From: Flavivirga aquatica
GTDB lineage: Bacteria; Bacteroidota; Bacteroidia; Flavobacteriales; Flavobacteriaceae
Direction of reading: 5' to 3'
Assembly (NCBI RefSeq): GCF_001747085.1
Contig: NZ_MDJD01000049.1
Span: forward strand, 122,857 to 186,856
DNA length: 64,000 nt
Part shown: positions 9,035 to 17,898 of the stretch, in pieces
Layout of the letters: each line of letters starts with the position of its first letter
How positions within the stretch are numbered: the first letter of the stretch is position 1
Notes under the pieces: generated by a model
The model's input: the letters and a program-made list of their open reading frames with translations, nothing else
Database searches by the model: none
What the model was told of the DNA's origin: nothing
Translations under genes and position numbers: made by a program

Positions 9035-9693
9035 TTAGTTTTTTAACCAACCAGCTATGCTTCTTCTTTCTCTAGTTAAGGAAGGGTGGACTTCATGTTC
9101 CATTTTATCACTTCTAAAAAATACCATTCGTCCTTCTAATGGAGAAATATTTTTTTGTGCCCTATTTAAGGGGTATAAAGATAGTTTACCATCGTCTTCG
9201 TCCTTCCAATTTTGGTTTAAGTATAAGACTATAGAATATTTCCGCCCCTTTTCATTTTTGAACTGGTCAAGATGTCTTTTGTAAAAACTTCCCTGTTCAT
9301 AGTTAGCGTAATGACTTTCAAAAGTTTTTATTGAGGTAAAGCATGTTTTATTTAAATGATTAATAAACCACCAGATTTTATTTAAATAAAGCGTTTCATA
9401 TTTATTTTTGCTTTGTTCTTCAATCCAATTGACATTCCATTTCTAATTAATTGGTTTTTTTGAAAATTAATTTTATTGCCTATCCCTGCAGATTTCATGT
9501 TTCCTGAAGCATTCAGGGTTGTCATGTTGGATCTTAATCCAGCCATGGTACTATGTGATAAAAAATCATTACAACAGCCGTATTTGTTATTAATAAGCCC
9601 TTGAATTAGTTCTTCGAATTGGTTTTGCTCCTGAATTTCATCATCACTTATATTCATATTGTTTAGCTTAAAACTAAGTGGATTGATTTGCAC
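9035..9693 (-). pseudogene. 2OG-Fe(II) oxygenase (prolyl 4-hydroxylase-like), broken by one frameshift
   Basis: Reading leftwards from ATG at 9693, the first frame encodes 103 residues (FEELIQGLINNKYG, MKSAGIGNKINFQKNQLIRN) and stops at 9382. The rest of the family sequence continues in the next frame from about 9440 to TAA at 9035. That part includes NVNWIEEQSKNKYETLYLNK, the iron ligands in YKRHLDQF (HxD) and MEHEVHPS (distal His), and the 2-oxoglutarate Arg region LTRERRSIAGW. Adding one base near 9437-9440 would restore one protein of about 219 residues. The intact remainder argues for a recent mutation or a sequencing error. The family hydroxylates peptide or small-molecule substrates. 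Confidence 0.85.
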
Positions 9694-9849
9694 AAAGAAT
9701 TTACTGCAAGAACGTTATTCTTTAAGTCATTCCATCTTATTTTTTTATAAACTTGAGTTTTATTAATAAATTAGGTTTTTTTAATAGAAAAAGACAGGTT
9801 TTTAGTAGGTTAAAGTGTTGGTATATAGTTTTTAATATAAAATGGCGCT

Positions 9850-10005
9850 ATGATAATTTATTCTAAATTTACAGGAATATTCTTTGTAGATTCTACACCT
9901 ATTAGAGTTTACAAATCCAAATGGATAAGTAGCAATAGAGTTTTTAAAGGTATTGCTACTGGAGGAAAACCTGCAATGAGATGGTTTTATAGGTTTAAAT
10001 CATAG
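9850..10005 (+). mobile_element. Transposase fragment, IS982-type DDE domain
   Basis: A 51-residue frame contains FVDSTPIRVYKSKWI, RVFKGIATGGKPAMRWFYRFK. This matches the stretch of IS982-family transposases around the first catalytic Asp (the D of VDST). Everything before it is missing (stop at 9838-9840) and the frame ends with TAG at 10003, where an intact transposase would continue with FKLHL-like residues. No terminal inverted repeats are visible. It is a dead remnant lying 157 bases upstream of the frameshifted oxygenase and next to a dispersed repeat. Confidence 0.75.
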
Positions 10006-10022
10006 CTTTCATTGAAATTCGA

Positions 10023-10106
10023 CGTTGCGTTAGGGATTGAAGCGGCATCCTTTTGTTTTTTCTACAAAAGATATAGCTGAAAGCCCGACCTTTTAGGTAA
10101 CGCCCA
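10023..10106 (-). repeat. Dispersed GGGCGTTACC/GCAACG repeat, copy 1
   Basis: On the minus strand this runs from TGGGCGTTACC, through GGTCGGGCTTTC and a short hairpin around a T-run, to CAATCCCTAACGCAACG. A second copy with the same order of blocks lies on the plus strand at 58573-58668. It is non-coding and has hairpin potential in the middle. It sits immediately after the transposase fragment. I recognise it only as a repeat shared within this window. Confidence 0.75.
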
Positions 10107-10111
10107 AAGTA

Positions 10112-10624
10112 TTAATCAAATAAAGCTTTCAATTCGCTAGCTTCATTGGGTTTTATTTTTCCGGCCAATAGTAAACTAAGTTGTTTACGACGTAAGGCTG
10201 CATCAAAACGTTTCTTTTCTATATCGGTTTCTGGATGTACTTGAGGAACAGCTATAGGTCTTCCTGTTTCGTCAACAGCAACAAAGGTGTAAATAGCTTC
10301 ATTAGCTTTTGTTTTATCACCAGATTCGCGATCTTCTATCCAGACATCAATAAAGACCTCCATAGAGGTTTTAAAAGCACGAGACACCTTTGCTTCAACA
10401 GTAACAACACTTCCTAAAGGAACCGCTCTGTTAAAGGCTACGTGGTTCACAGAAGCTGTTACCACTATGCGTCTAGAATGGCGTCTTGCCGAAATACTTG
10501 CTGCACGATCCATACGTGCTAGTAATTCGCCACCAAATAAATTATTTAAAGGATTGGTTTCTCCAGGTAAAACCATATCCGTTAAAATCGTTTTAGATTG
10601 TTCGGGTGTTTTTGTTTGCATCAA
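10112..10624 (-). CDS. Acyl-CoA thioesterase, hotdog fold (YciA/BACH-like)
   Basis: Hydrolyses acyl-CoA thioesters to free acid and CoA. The 170-residue protein has the hotdog helix with the catalytic-region pattern NPLNNLFGGELLARMDRAA (about 22-40), followed by the strand VVTASVNHVAFNRAVPLGSVVTVEA and a second VFIDVWIED strand. A single hotdog domain of this length is typical of cytosolic hexameric thioesterases. Chain-length preference cannot be read. It is followed on the same strand by nothing coding, since the transposase scar lies just beyond its stop. Confidence 0.9.
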   Translation of the reverse strand: MMQTKTPEQSKTILTDMVLPGETNPLNNLFGGELLARMDRAASISARRHSRRIVVTASVNHVAFNRAVPLGSVVTVEAKVSRAFKTSMEVFIDVWIEDRESGDKTKANEAIYTFVAVDETGRPIAVPQVHPETDIEKKRFDAALRRKQLSLLLAGKIKPNEASELKALFD

Positions 10625-10694
10625 AATTATATTAATGATGTAGCAAAGGTAAAACGATTTTAGGATTTAAGAGGTATGAACAATTAGAAAAAAA

Positions 10695-11630
10695 CTAGTC
10701 TAGTTTTTTAACTAATAACCAAGCATCTTTATTGTAATTGTCTTTAATGTCTTGAAGTGCTTCTACGGCTTCAAATCTGTCCTCATAGCTAGCATAGGCA
10801 ACTTGATGTAGACCGTATTTGTTTACTCCAATTTTTCTAGCGCTAAAACCATTTGCTTTTAATTGTGATATTTTTTTGTCGCAATTTTCTTCAACTCTAA
10901 AAGCACCAGCCACAATGTGATAATTGCCAGTTTGTTTAGTTATATTTAAAGTTGTAGCAGGAAGTGGATTTAAACTGAAAGTTGCTTGTTGTATTTTAGT
11001 GTCTAACTGTTTTGTTGCTTTTTCTTGAGCTAATTGATTATGTTCTTCAACTTGATTAACATAAGCGTTAGAGGCAGCAAAACCACCCATTGTTAATGCT
11101 ATTAAAACAACGGCAGCATATTTTAAATAAGATCTGTTTTTACGTTTTTCTTGAGTAACAGTAATTGGAATTACTTTTTCAATAGCTTCAACTTTTTCCT
11201 TATAAACCTCACGATTTACAGAAGGAGATACAAATTGAGATAATCCAAAAGAATCTGTTAAATAATTTAAGTGGTGAGATGGTTCAAATAAAATTTTACC
11301 TTCACTATTAAAAACAATGTCTCCTATATTTTTAAAAGTAAGCGTTTCATTTTTAGTTAAACGTTCTTTTAATGCTTCAACATGTTTTGCAATTTTTCTA
11401 TTAGCAATCTCAAAAGGTATTTTTTCTATATCTGAAACATAATGCGCTAATAAACCATCATTCTTTTGAATTTGCTCATTAAATGATACCATTTTTTTTG
11501 GCGCATAAAAAGCATTCGTAGTTTCATGAATAGTGGCAGATACGCGTTGGGTTAAAAATGCACCAAACTCAGGAATGGTAACACACTCATATCTATATAG
11601 TAAGTCGCTTATATATGTTTCTAGTTGCAT
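10695..11630 (-). CDS. HU-CCDC81-like and SPOR domain membrane protein
   Basis: Two HU-related (CCDC81-like) segments fill about residues 1-135 (ETYISDLLYRYECVTIPEFGAFLTQ is the diagnostic start). One membrane segment follows at about 170-190 (AAVVLIALTMGGFAA). A SPOR domain closes the protein at about 232-311 (YHIVAGAFRVEENCDKKISQL). SPOR domains bind denuded peptidoglycan at division septa, and the HU-like half would face the cytoplasm. This suggests a link between cell division and a cytoplasmic partner. A TAACTTTG box lies only 6 bases before the start, at 11636-11643. It is divergent from dprA. Confidence 0.9.
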   Translation of the reverse strand: MQLETYISDLLYRYECVTIPEFGAFLTQRVSATIHETTNAFYAPKKMVSFNEQIQKNDGLLAHYVSDIEKIPFEIANRKIAKHVEALKERLTKNETLTFKNIGDIVFNSEGKILFEPSHHLNYLTDSFGLSQFVSPSVNREVYKEKVEAIEKVIPITVTQEKRKNRSYLKYAAVVLIALTMGGFAASNAYVNQVEEHNQLAQEKATKQLDTKIQQATFSLNPLPATTLNITKQTGNYHIVAGAFRVEENCDKKISQLKANGFSARKIGVNKYGLHQVAYASYEDRFEAVEALQDIKDNYNKDAWLLVKKLD

Positions 11631-11734
11631 AATAACAAAGTTATAAAATAAAACTTTTAGATAAAATTTAAGCGGAAGTATTTATTAACAGTTTAAAAAT
11701 TCTTTTATTGTAGATTAAAAATCAAAGATATAGA

Positions 11735-12838
11735 ATGACAGAAAATGATTTGCTTTACACTTTAGCTTTGCAAAATGTACCAAATATTGGTGATATTATA
11801 GCAAAACGATTGATGTCTCATTGTGGTAGTGCTGAAGCCGTTTTAAAAGAAAAAAAGCAAAATTTACTTAAGATTGATGGTATTGGAAGTGTTATATTAA
11901 ATAATTTATTTAAAGCTGATTATTTAAAAGCTGCCGAAAAGGAAATTGATTTTATAAAAGAAAATAAGATCAAGGTGTCCTTTTTTATGGAAGACATTTA
12001 TCCTGAAAGATTAAAACACTGTATTGATAGTCCTATTTTGTTGTTTGAAACGGGAAATATTAAGTTAGAGCAGCAACATGTTATTAGTATTGTTGGAGCA
12101 AGAAAAATAACAACGAGTGGTATTGCCTTTTGTGAATCATTGGTAGAGGCTTTATTGCCTTATAATCCAGTTATTATTTCTGGGTTTGCTTATGGAACAG
12201 ATATAACGGCTCATAAAGCTGCTATTAAAAATAATTTGCAAACCATAGGATGTTTAGCACATGGGTTAAATCAAATTTATCCTAAATCACATAAAAAGTA
12301 TATGGTTGATGTGGAAAAAAATGGTGGTTTTTTTACCGATTTTTGGAGTAGTGATACTTTTGATAGAAACAATTTTTTAAAAAGAAATAGAATTATAGCG
12401 GGTTTAAGTGAAGCAACCATAGTTATAGAATCTGCTGAAAAAGGAGGGAGTTTAGTGACCGCAGATATTGCGCATTCGTATAATAGAGATGTGTTTGCTG
12501 TTCCTGGGCGTACAACAGATAGTCAAAGTATTGGGTGTAATAACTTAATAAAGCAGCAAAAGGCACATATGCTTACTACTCCTCTGGATATTCCTTATAT
12601 ATTAAATTGGAAGTTAGAGGATAATAAAAAACCAGTAATACAAAAACAGTTGTTTGTTGAATTGGATGCTACAGAAAAAATAATTTATAACTACTTAAAA
12701 GAGAATGAAAAGCAACAACTAGATGTCATTGCTATTAATTGTAACCTTCCAGTTTTTAAAGTAGCTGGTGTTTTGCTATCAATGGAACTGAAAGGTGTTA
12801 TTATGCCTTTGCCTGGTAAATTGTTTGAGATTATATAA
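11735..12838 (+). CDS. dprA: DNA-processing protein DprA
   Basis: DprA loads RecA onto single-stranded DNA taken up during natural transformation. The protein has an N-terminal helix-hairpin-helix/SAM-like region (NVPNIGDIIAKRLM, IDGIGSVILNNLF). The central extended Rossmann fold follows with ISIVGARKIT (about 119-128), IISGFAYGTDITAH, LAHGLNQIYP, RNRIIAGLSEATIVIESAEKGGSLVTA and FAVPGR. A winged-helix DML1-like tail ends it. At 367 residues it is full length. It suggests competence, though no com uptake genes are in the window. Its stop lies 5 bases from the end of the convergent neighbour. Confidence 0.95.
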   Translation: MTENDLLYTLALQNVPNIGDIIAKRLMSHCGSAEAVLKEKKQNLLKIDGIGSVILNNLFKADYLKAAEKEIDFIKENKIKVSFFMEDIYPERLKHCIDSPILLFETGNIKLEQQHVISIVGARKITTSGIAFCESLVEALLPYNPVIISGFAYGTDITAHKAAIKNNLQTIGCLAHGLNQIYPKSHKKYMVDVEKNGGFFTDFWSSDTFDRNNFLKRNRIIAGLSEATIVIESAEKGGSLVTADIAHSYNRDVFAVPGRTTDSQSIGCNNLIKQQKAHMLTTPLDIPYILNWKLEDNKKPVIQKQLFVELDATEKIIYNYLKENEKQQLDVIAINCNLPVFKVAGVLLSMELKGVIMPLPGKLFEII

Positions 12839-12843
12839 TAAGC

Positions 12844-14142
12844 TTACTTATTAACAAGTTTTAATTGCTTATCAAAAGTAACTCCATAATGACTTTCTAG
12901 ATCTTTTTTTATTTTTTTGAAAAATTTAGTTTCTGGAGGCATTTTGAGATTATTCCAAAATGCTTCGTTGTATTTTATATCTATTTTTTTATTCTTGCTA
13001 ATATTACTTTTTTTTGAAAAGTTATTGTTCCCATTATGTCTGGAGTTACTATTAAATCCACTGTTGTTTTTTCGTGAAAGACCAGTATTCGATTTTATAG
13101 TTGTATCAAAAGAATTGTTATTTTGAGTTAATTTGTAGTCATTTATTGGATCTATTTTTTTTCTATCGGTAATAACATCTAGAACAATAAATTCGTATCT
13201 AATAGATACTGGTAGCTTAGAGCTGTTGTGTCCAAGTTTTTTTAAATGGGTTATAGTATTGGGGTTTGTTATGTTTTTTTTCGTATTCCACTCTCTTTTA
13301 TGATAACTAAGGTGTAGTTTACCAGATGTGGCTTTATTATACACATAAAGACTGCTTTTGCCTTCAATCCTGTAAATGCCGTAGTCATTTAAGCCGACGT
13401 ATAGTTTTAATTTTTTATCATTCTGTAATATTATAATGTCTTCACCCTCATATGAGGTATCACCTATTTTTTTCCAAATAGATTTTTTGAATCTACGAGG
13501 ATTTCTTATTATATTGAATGTAGTTAAGTTTTTAAATGTACCTATTGGTTCTTTATTGTTTTTGTATATCCTATAATCTGCAGATTGTCTGCGTTCGGTT
13601 ATTTCATATTTTAAAAAGTCATTAGAAAAAAAAGGACCTCTATCTAAAATTTTTATATAGTATTCTATAAAGCGTTTTGCTTTTCCAGTTTCAGCTGTAG
13701 TCACTCTGTATAGTGCATTAATTTGATGGGTTTTGCTTATTGTTGATTTTTTTAAATTTTTTAAGGCTCTTATAGCATATTCATTAGGATTTAAAAGTTC
13801 AATTTCATCTAAAGAGGTTATGCTTTCCTCCAGAACTATTTTTTTTTCTTTTTGTGCTAAAAAATCTTTAATACTTAAAGAGCGTTTTTTATATCCAATA
13901 CAACTAATAATTAAGGTGTCCGAGTAATCATTTTCTGTAATAGTAATTATAAACTCTCCATCTTCGGTACTATAAACTCCAGTTGTTTTATTATTAAGTA
14001 ATGCAATTGCTGCATATGGAACAGGGAAATCTGTAGAATCAATAAGAACCCCTTTTAGTTCTATTTCTGTTTGAGAATATATTGAACATGGGATAATAAA
14101 CGATACGAAAAGTGTTAGGTAGCTTAGTTTTAATAAGGCCAT
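12844..14142 (-). CDS. Secreted CarboxypepD_reg-like domain protein
   Basis: A signal peptide (MALLKLSYLTLFVSFIIPCSIYSQ) is followed by a carboxypeptidase-regulatory-like beta-sandwich (about 27-105: LKGVLIDSTDFPVPYAAIAL, GVYSTEDGEFIITI, IISCIGYKKRSL). This is the module that also precedes SusC-type receptors. The remainder (about 110-432) has no plug or barrel signature. It carries a basic, Asn-rich stretch (about 345-395) before a final amphipathic end. It is therefore not a TonB-dependent receptor. It is probably a periplasmic or outer-membrane-associated protein of unknown role. Confidence 0.8.
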   Translation of the reverse strand: MALLKLSYLTLFVSFIIPCSIYSQTEIELKGVLIDSTDFPVPYAAIALLNNKTTGVYSTEDGEFIITITENDYSDTLIISCIGYKKRSLSIKDFLAQKEKKIVLEESITSLDEIELLNPNEYAIRALKNLKKSTISKTHQINALYRVTTAETGKAKRFIEYYIKILDRGPFFSNDFLKYEITERRQSADYRIYKNNKEPIGTFKNLTTFNIIRNPRRFKKSIWKKIGDTSYEGEDIIILQNDKKLKLYVGLNDYGIYRIEGKSSLYVYNKATSGKLHLSYHKREWNTKKNITNPNTITHLKKLGHNSSKLPVSIRYEFIVLDVITDRKKIDPINDYKLTQNNNSFDTTIKSNTGLSRKNNSGFNSNSRHNGNNNFSKKSNISKNKKIDIKYNEAFWNNLKMPPETKFFKKIKKDLESHYGVTFDKQLKLVNK

Positions 14143-14328
14143 ATTTTATAGAAACGTTAAGTTGTTTAAAATGTTAATCTTAGTTAACTTTTTTCAAATC
14201 TATTACTTTGATAGTAGAATTATGTATCTGCTAGTAATTAAAATGTATCAGTAAAATATCGAATAACAATTGCTTCTTATAAATTATAATAAAAAAGGGC
14301 AATAAAATATTTAAAATAGCAAAAAACC

Positions 14329-15297
14329 TTAATATCCAACTTTCTCACGAACACGTTTTAATACATTATTAGCAACGTTTTTTGCTTTTTCTGCACCAAT
14401 AGAAAGCGCTTTGTCAATTTCGTTGAGGTTATTCATGTAGTAATTGTATTGTTCGCGTTGTGTTGCAAAAGTTTCAATAATCAGTTCAAATAAAGCTTGT
14501 TTAGCGTGTCCATAACCGTAGTTGCCATTTTCATAGTTTGCTTTCATGGTTTCAATTTGAGCATCACTAGCTAATAAGCTATAAATAGCAAAACAATTAC
14601 AAGTACTCCAATCTTTAGGGGCTTCAAGCGGTGTACTATCAGTTTGGATACCCATGATTTGCTTACGTAGTTTTTTATCTGCTAGAAAAATATTGATGGT
14701 ATTATTTCTACTCTTGCTCATTTTTTGACCATCAGTACCAGGGATAAGCATCGTGTTTTCTTGAATTTTTCCTTCTGGTAACACAAAAGTCTCACCTACT
14801 TTGCTATGAAAGCGAGAGGCTACATCTCGAGTCATTTCTATATGTTGTAATTGGTCTTTGCCAACAGGAATAATATTTGCATCATAAAGTAAAATATCTG
14901 CAGCCATTAACATGGGGTAGGTGAATAAACCTGAATTAACATCTTCTAATCGGTCTGCTTTGTCTTTAAAACTATGCGCTAATGTTAAACGTTGGTATGG
15001 AAAAAAACAACTTAAATACCAAGAAAGTTCTGTGACTTGAGGGATGTCGCTTTGTCTGTAAAATACAGTTTTTTCAATATCTAAACCAAACGCTAACCAA
15101 GTTGCTGCAGTCGAGTAGGTGTTAGCACGCAAGGTTTCCGCATCTTTAATTTGAGTTAGTGTATGTAGGTTTGCAATAAATAAGTAAGAGTCATTTTCTG
15201 GGTTTTCAGCCATTTTAACAGCTGGAATAATGGCGCCTAAAATATTTCCTAAATGTGGTGTTCCTGTGCTTTGTATCCCTGTAAGTATTCTTGCCAT
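14329..15297 (-). CDS. trpS: Tryptophanyl-tRNA synthetase
   Basis: Charges tRNA-Trp with tryptophan. It is a class I enzyme of 322 residues, normal for the bacterial form. The HIGH-type motif is PHLGN (14-18) and the KMSKS loop is exact at 192-196. LPEGKIQENTMLIPGTDGQ precedes the loop as usual. It is monocistronic by context. The leader contains a TACCTTTG promoter-like box at 15358-15365 and a perfect 7-bp inverted repeat (15304-15320) ending six bases before the start, where it could hinder or regulate initiation. Confidence 0.97.
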   Translation of the reverse strand: MARILTGIQSTGTPHLGNILGAIIPAVKMAENPENDSYLFIANLHTLTQIKDAETLRANTYSTAATWLAFGLDIEKTVFYRQSDIPQVTELSWYLSCFFPYQRLTLAHSFKDKADRLEDVNSGLFTYPMLMAADILLYDANIIPVGKDQLQHIEMTRDVASRFHSKVGETFVLPEGKIQENTMLIPGTDGQKMSKSRNNTINIFLADKKLRKQIMGIQTDSTPLEAPKDWSTCNCFAIYSLLASDAQIETMKANYENGNYGYGHAKQALFELIIETFATQREQYNYYMNNLNEIDKALSIGAEKAKNVANNVLKRVREKVGY

Positions 15298-15303
15298 AAT
15301 ATT

Positions 15304-15320
15304 ACCTGTAAAATACAGGT
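15304..15320 (-). promoter_or_regulatory. Inverted repeat in the trpS leader
   Basis: ACCTGTAAAATACAGGT has perfect 7-bp arms around three bases and ends six bases before the trpS ATG. In the mRNA it would form a hairpin right at the ribosome-binding zone. Alternatively it may be a protein-binding site. Confidence 0.45.
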
Positions 15321-15357
15321 ATTTCTTTAGTTAGTATTCAAAATAAATTTATCTAAG

Positions 15358-15365
15358 CAAAGGTA
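15358..15365 (-). promoter_or_regulatory. -7 box for trpS (TACCTTTG)
   Basis: A perfect TAnnTTTG match on the minus strand, about 60 bases upstream of the trpS ATG. No TTG is found at the usual -33 distance, so this is a partial promoter match. Confidence 0.35.
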
Positions 15366-15456
15366 AATTTTTTAACTCAAATTATGTAATAGATTTTTTA
15401 TTGTATAATTTGGATTTTATGGAATTGCTCGATACAATTATGTATTTTTGATTTCG

Positions 15457-16194
15457 ATGAAAGTTTTTAAATATATTTTTTGGGTATTGTATCGCATTTG
15501 GTTTTATATACTTGTAGCGGTGCCAATACTTATTATGTTTCCTCTTCTTTTAATTTCTATTTTAAAAGAATCTTGGTATCCGTTTTTTTTTAAAATAGCT
15601 CGAGTTTGGGCAAGATTTATTTTAATAGGTATGGGGTTTCAGTGTCGTATCGAGCGGGATGAGATTCCAGAAAAGCATAAAAGCTATATGTTTATAGCTA
15701 ACCATACTTCTATGGCAGATATTATGCTTATGTTGGTTTCTGTTAAAAACCCTTTTGTTTTTGTTGGTAAAAAGGAGTTAGCTAAAATTCCGCTTTTTGG
15801 TTTTTTCTACAAACGTACTTGTATTTTGGTAGATAGAAGCTCGGCAAAAAGTAGACAAGCTGTTTTTTTAAGAGCACAAAAACGATTAAAAACAGGAGTA
15901 AGTATTTGTATTTTTCCTGAAGGCGGAGTACCAGAAGAAGATATTGAATTAGATAGTTTTAAAAATGGAGCATTTAGATTAGCAATTAATCATCAAATAC
16001 CTGTAGTGCCATTAACATTTGTTGATAGTAAAAAACGTTTTTCATATGTTTTTTTTAGTGGTAGCCCTGGTTTAATGCGGGTGAAGATGCATAATTTTTT
16101 GTCTACTAAAGGACTAACAACGGATGATACGAAGTCTTTAAATGAAAAATCAAGAGGTATTATTTTAGAGCAATTAAATTTTTTTAATAAATAG
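15457..16194 (+). CDS. plsC: 1-acyl-sn-glycerol-3-phosphate acyltransferase
   Basis: Adds the second acyl chain to lysophosphatidic acid to make phosphatidic acid at the inner membrane. The catalytic HX4D box is NHTSMAD (His83, Asp88 counted from the ATG at 15457). The substrate-binding block FPEGG follows at about 150. Two hydrophobic segments at the N-terminus (about 7-35) anchor it. The frame opens at TTG 15448, three codons earlier, but the ATG at 15457 is the likelier start, giving 245 residues. A TATTTTTG box ends only six bases before it. Confidence 0.92.
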   Translation: MKVFKYIFWVLYRIWFYILVAVPILIMFPLLLISILKESWYPFFFKIARVWARFILIGMGFQCRIERDEIPEKHKSYMFIANHTSMADIMLMLVSVKNPFVFVGKKELAKIPLFGFFYKRTCILVDRSSAKSRQAVFLRAQKRLKTGVSICIFPEGGVPEEDIELDSFKNGAFRLAINHQIPVVPLTFVDSKKRFSYVFFSGSPGLMRVKMHNFLSTKGLTTDDTKSLNEKSRGIILEQLNFFNK

Positions 16195-16311
16195 TTTATT
16201 GTACTAATAATTGACTAAGAAAACATGATTAAAAAAAAACTGCTCTATGGCACAGTTCTATGATTAACTTTTGAGATGAAATAAAATTAATATTTGGATC
16301 TAACCATAAAC

Positions 16312-17898
16312 CTAAAATTTAATAGAGAATCCAGTATAAACACCTAGAATATAAGGTTTGAAATTACCAGAGGTATTATTAAATGTGTTAATTTGGTATT
16401 TAAAAATGGGTTCTAAATTCAAATCTATTTTTTTAGAGATTTGATAGTTTAGTCCTAAACCTAAATTAGCACTATAGCTTACCTTGTTTATATTGTTAGC
16501 TTCACCTAAAAAGGTTCTTGATCCATTTTCAGCTTCAGAAAATATTTCATTATCATTTAAAAAGAATGAACTAAATCCTCCAATTACATTAACGCCTAAT
16601 TTTTTATTAGAAAGGATATATTTAATTTCCAGTGGAATTTCAATATATCCTAAAGCTTGATTAATTGAAGTATTTGAAGATGTAAATGGTTCAGGTATAG
16701 GATTATCACTATCTAAAGATTCTGCACTAATAAGAGAAAGAGCTACAGCATTACTGTCGTTGTTTCTAGAATTAACATTTCTTAGAGAACTATTATCTGT
16801 GTTAAGTCCTAGAGATTGGAAGGCTACTACGTTATTGGTATTGTAGCCAAGGTTAACTTTATTAATACCAGAGCGTATACTTAGTTTACTATTTATAGCA
16901 TAACTAGCGGAAATACCATAACTCATGTTTAACTCGCCACTTTTAGAGTTGTTGTTAAATTGAGGGTCTATTGATGAGCCTTCTCCATTTAAAGTGTTAA
17001 AATAAACAGGTGCTGCATTTGGAGCAATACTCCACTTATTGGAGCTGCTTTTCTCTTCTTTAGTAGTATTTTTATCTAATACTTCTTCTATAGTAAGTGA
17101 ATTCTCCTTGGTTTTATTCTTAACTATAGTTTCAGTTATTTCTTTTTTTGCTTCAGAAACTATTGTGTTTTTTACGGTGTTATCAATTAGTTTTTTAGCT
17201 TTTTCTTTGTCTATTAATAAGGCTTCTTTTTTAGTAATATTTTTATTTTCTGAAATATTAGAAGCAATACTAGTTTTATTTTTTTCTTTATTTGAAAGAT
17301 TTATAGTGTTGTTCTTTTTTTCGGAATTATTTGAAACAGCATTATTTGTGCTTTTTTGGTTAAATAGATTTTCTGAAGATAAGTTTGATTTATTTAGCTG
17401 TATTTCATGTTCGGATTCTTTTACCTTTTTTAAATTCTGTTTTATGCTATTGTTATCTGCAATAACAACATTCTTTGATTGATTACTTGTGTTTAAAGAA
17501 TTAGAATTTAATGTTAAACCTGTTTTGTATTTGTTTTCTTTTTTATTTTTTGAAGTTGAGGTTTCTGCAACTTCCGAATCCATAGGAAGTGCTGTTTTCT
17601 TGATTTTGTTAGAAAGATTAGTTTCTTTAGTATTTGCTTTTTCTAAAGTTGTATCTTCTGTATCTACGATTAAACTATTATTATTAGTAGTAGTAAAGTA
17701 AATGTTTCCTATAGCTAAGAATAGCAGTAATAAAGCGGCAGCTCCTGCATAGCGCCACCATATAGGAATAATACGACGTTTCTCCTTTTTTTTATTAAGC
17801 TTAGCTTCAATGTTTTTCCAAACAGCATCATCAGGGGCTTCTTCAAAATCTTTAAAGTGCTCTTGGAATAGTCTGTCTATATGTTTTTTATCATTCAT
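16312..17898 (-). CDS. Trans-envelope protein: anti-sigma-like N-terminus, membrane helix, low-complexity linker, outer-membrane beta-barrel
   Basis: The 528-residue protein begins with a cytoplasmic segment (IDRLFQEHFKDFEEAPDDAVWKNIEAKL) of the type seen in membrane anti-sigma partners. One membrane helix follows (about 48-67, YAGAAALLLLFLAIGNIYF). Then comes a 200-residue Asn/Ser/Lys/Thr-rich linker and a C-terminal barrel-like domain (about 290-528) with alternating strands (SYGISASYAINSKLSIRSGI, LGVNVIGGFSSFFLN). Its start overlaps the stop of the sigma factor gene by one base. I infer a sigma regulator that may reach from the cytoplasm to the outer membrane. Direct sigma binding is not shown by sequence. 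Confidence 0.82.
   Translation of the reverse strand: MNDKKHIDRLFQEHFKDFEEAPDDAVWKNIEAKLNKKKEKRRIIPIWWRYAGAAALLLLFLAIGNIYFTTTNNNSLIVDTEDTTLEKANTKETNLSNKIKKTALPMDSEVAETSTSKNKKENKYKTGLTLNSNSLNTSNQSKNVVIADNNSIKQNLKKVKESEHEIQLNKSNLSSENLFNQKSTNNAVSNNSEKKNNTINLSNKEKNKTSIASNISENKNITKKEALLIDKEKAKKLIDNTVKNTIVSEAKKEITETIVKNKTKENSLTIEEVLDKNTTKEEKSSSNKWSIAPNAAPVYFNTLNGEGSSIDPQFNNNSKSGELNMSYGISASYAINSKLSIRSGINKVNLGYNTNNVVAFQSLGLNTDNSSLRNVNSRNNDSNAVALSLISAESLDSDNPIPEPFTSSNTSINQALGYIEIPLEIKYILSNKKLGVNVIGGFSSFFLNDNEIFSEAENGSRTFLGEANNINKVSYSANLGLGLNYQISKKIDLNLEPIFKYQINTFNNTSGNFKPYILGVYTGFSIKF

Noticed and set aside
9057..9284. 75-residue plus-strand frame inside the oxygenase region
   Set aside because: It is the antisense of the 2OG-Fe(II) oxygenase C-terminal half; the minus-strand translation has the catalytic ligands and this one has no features.
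17039..17701. Two plus-strand frames of 147 and 70 residues
   Set aside because: They are antisense to the Asn/Ser/Lys-rich linker of the trans-envelope protein; the Phe/Ser/Leu composition is what its complement would give.
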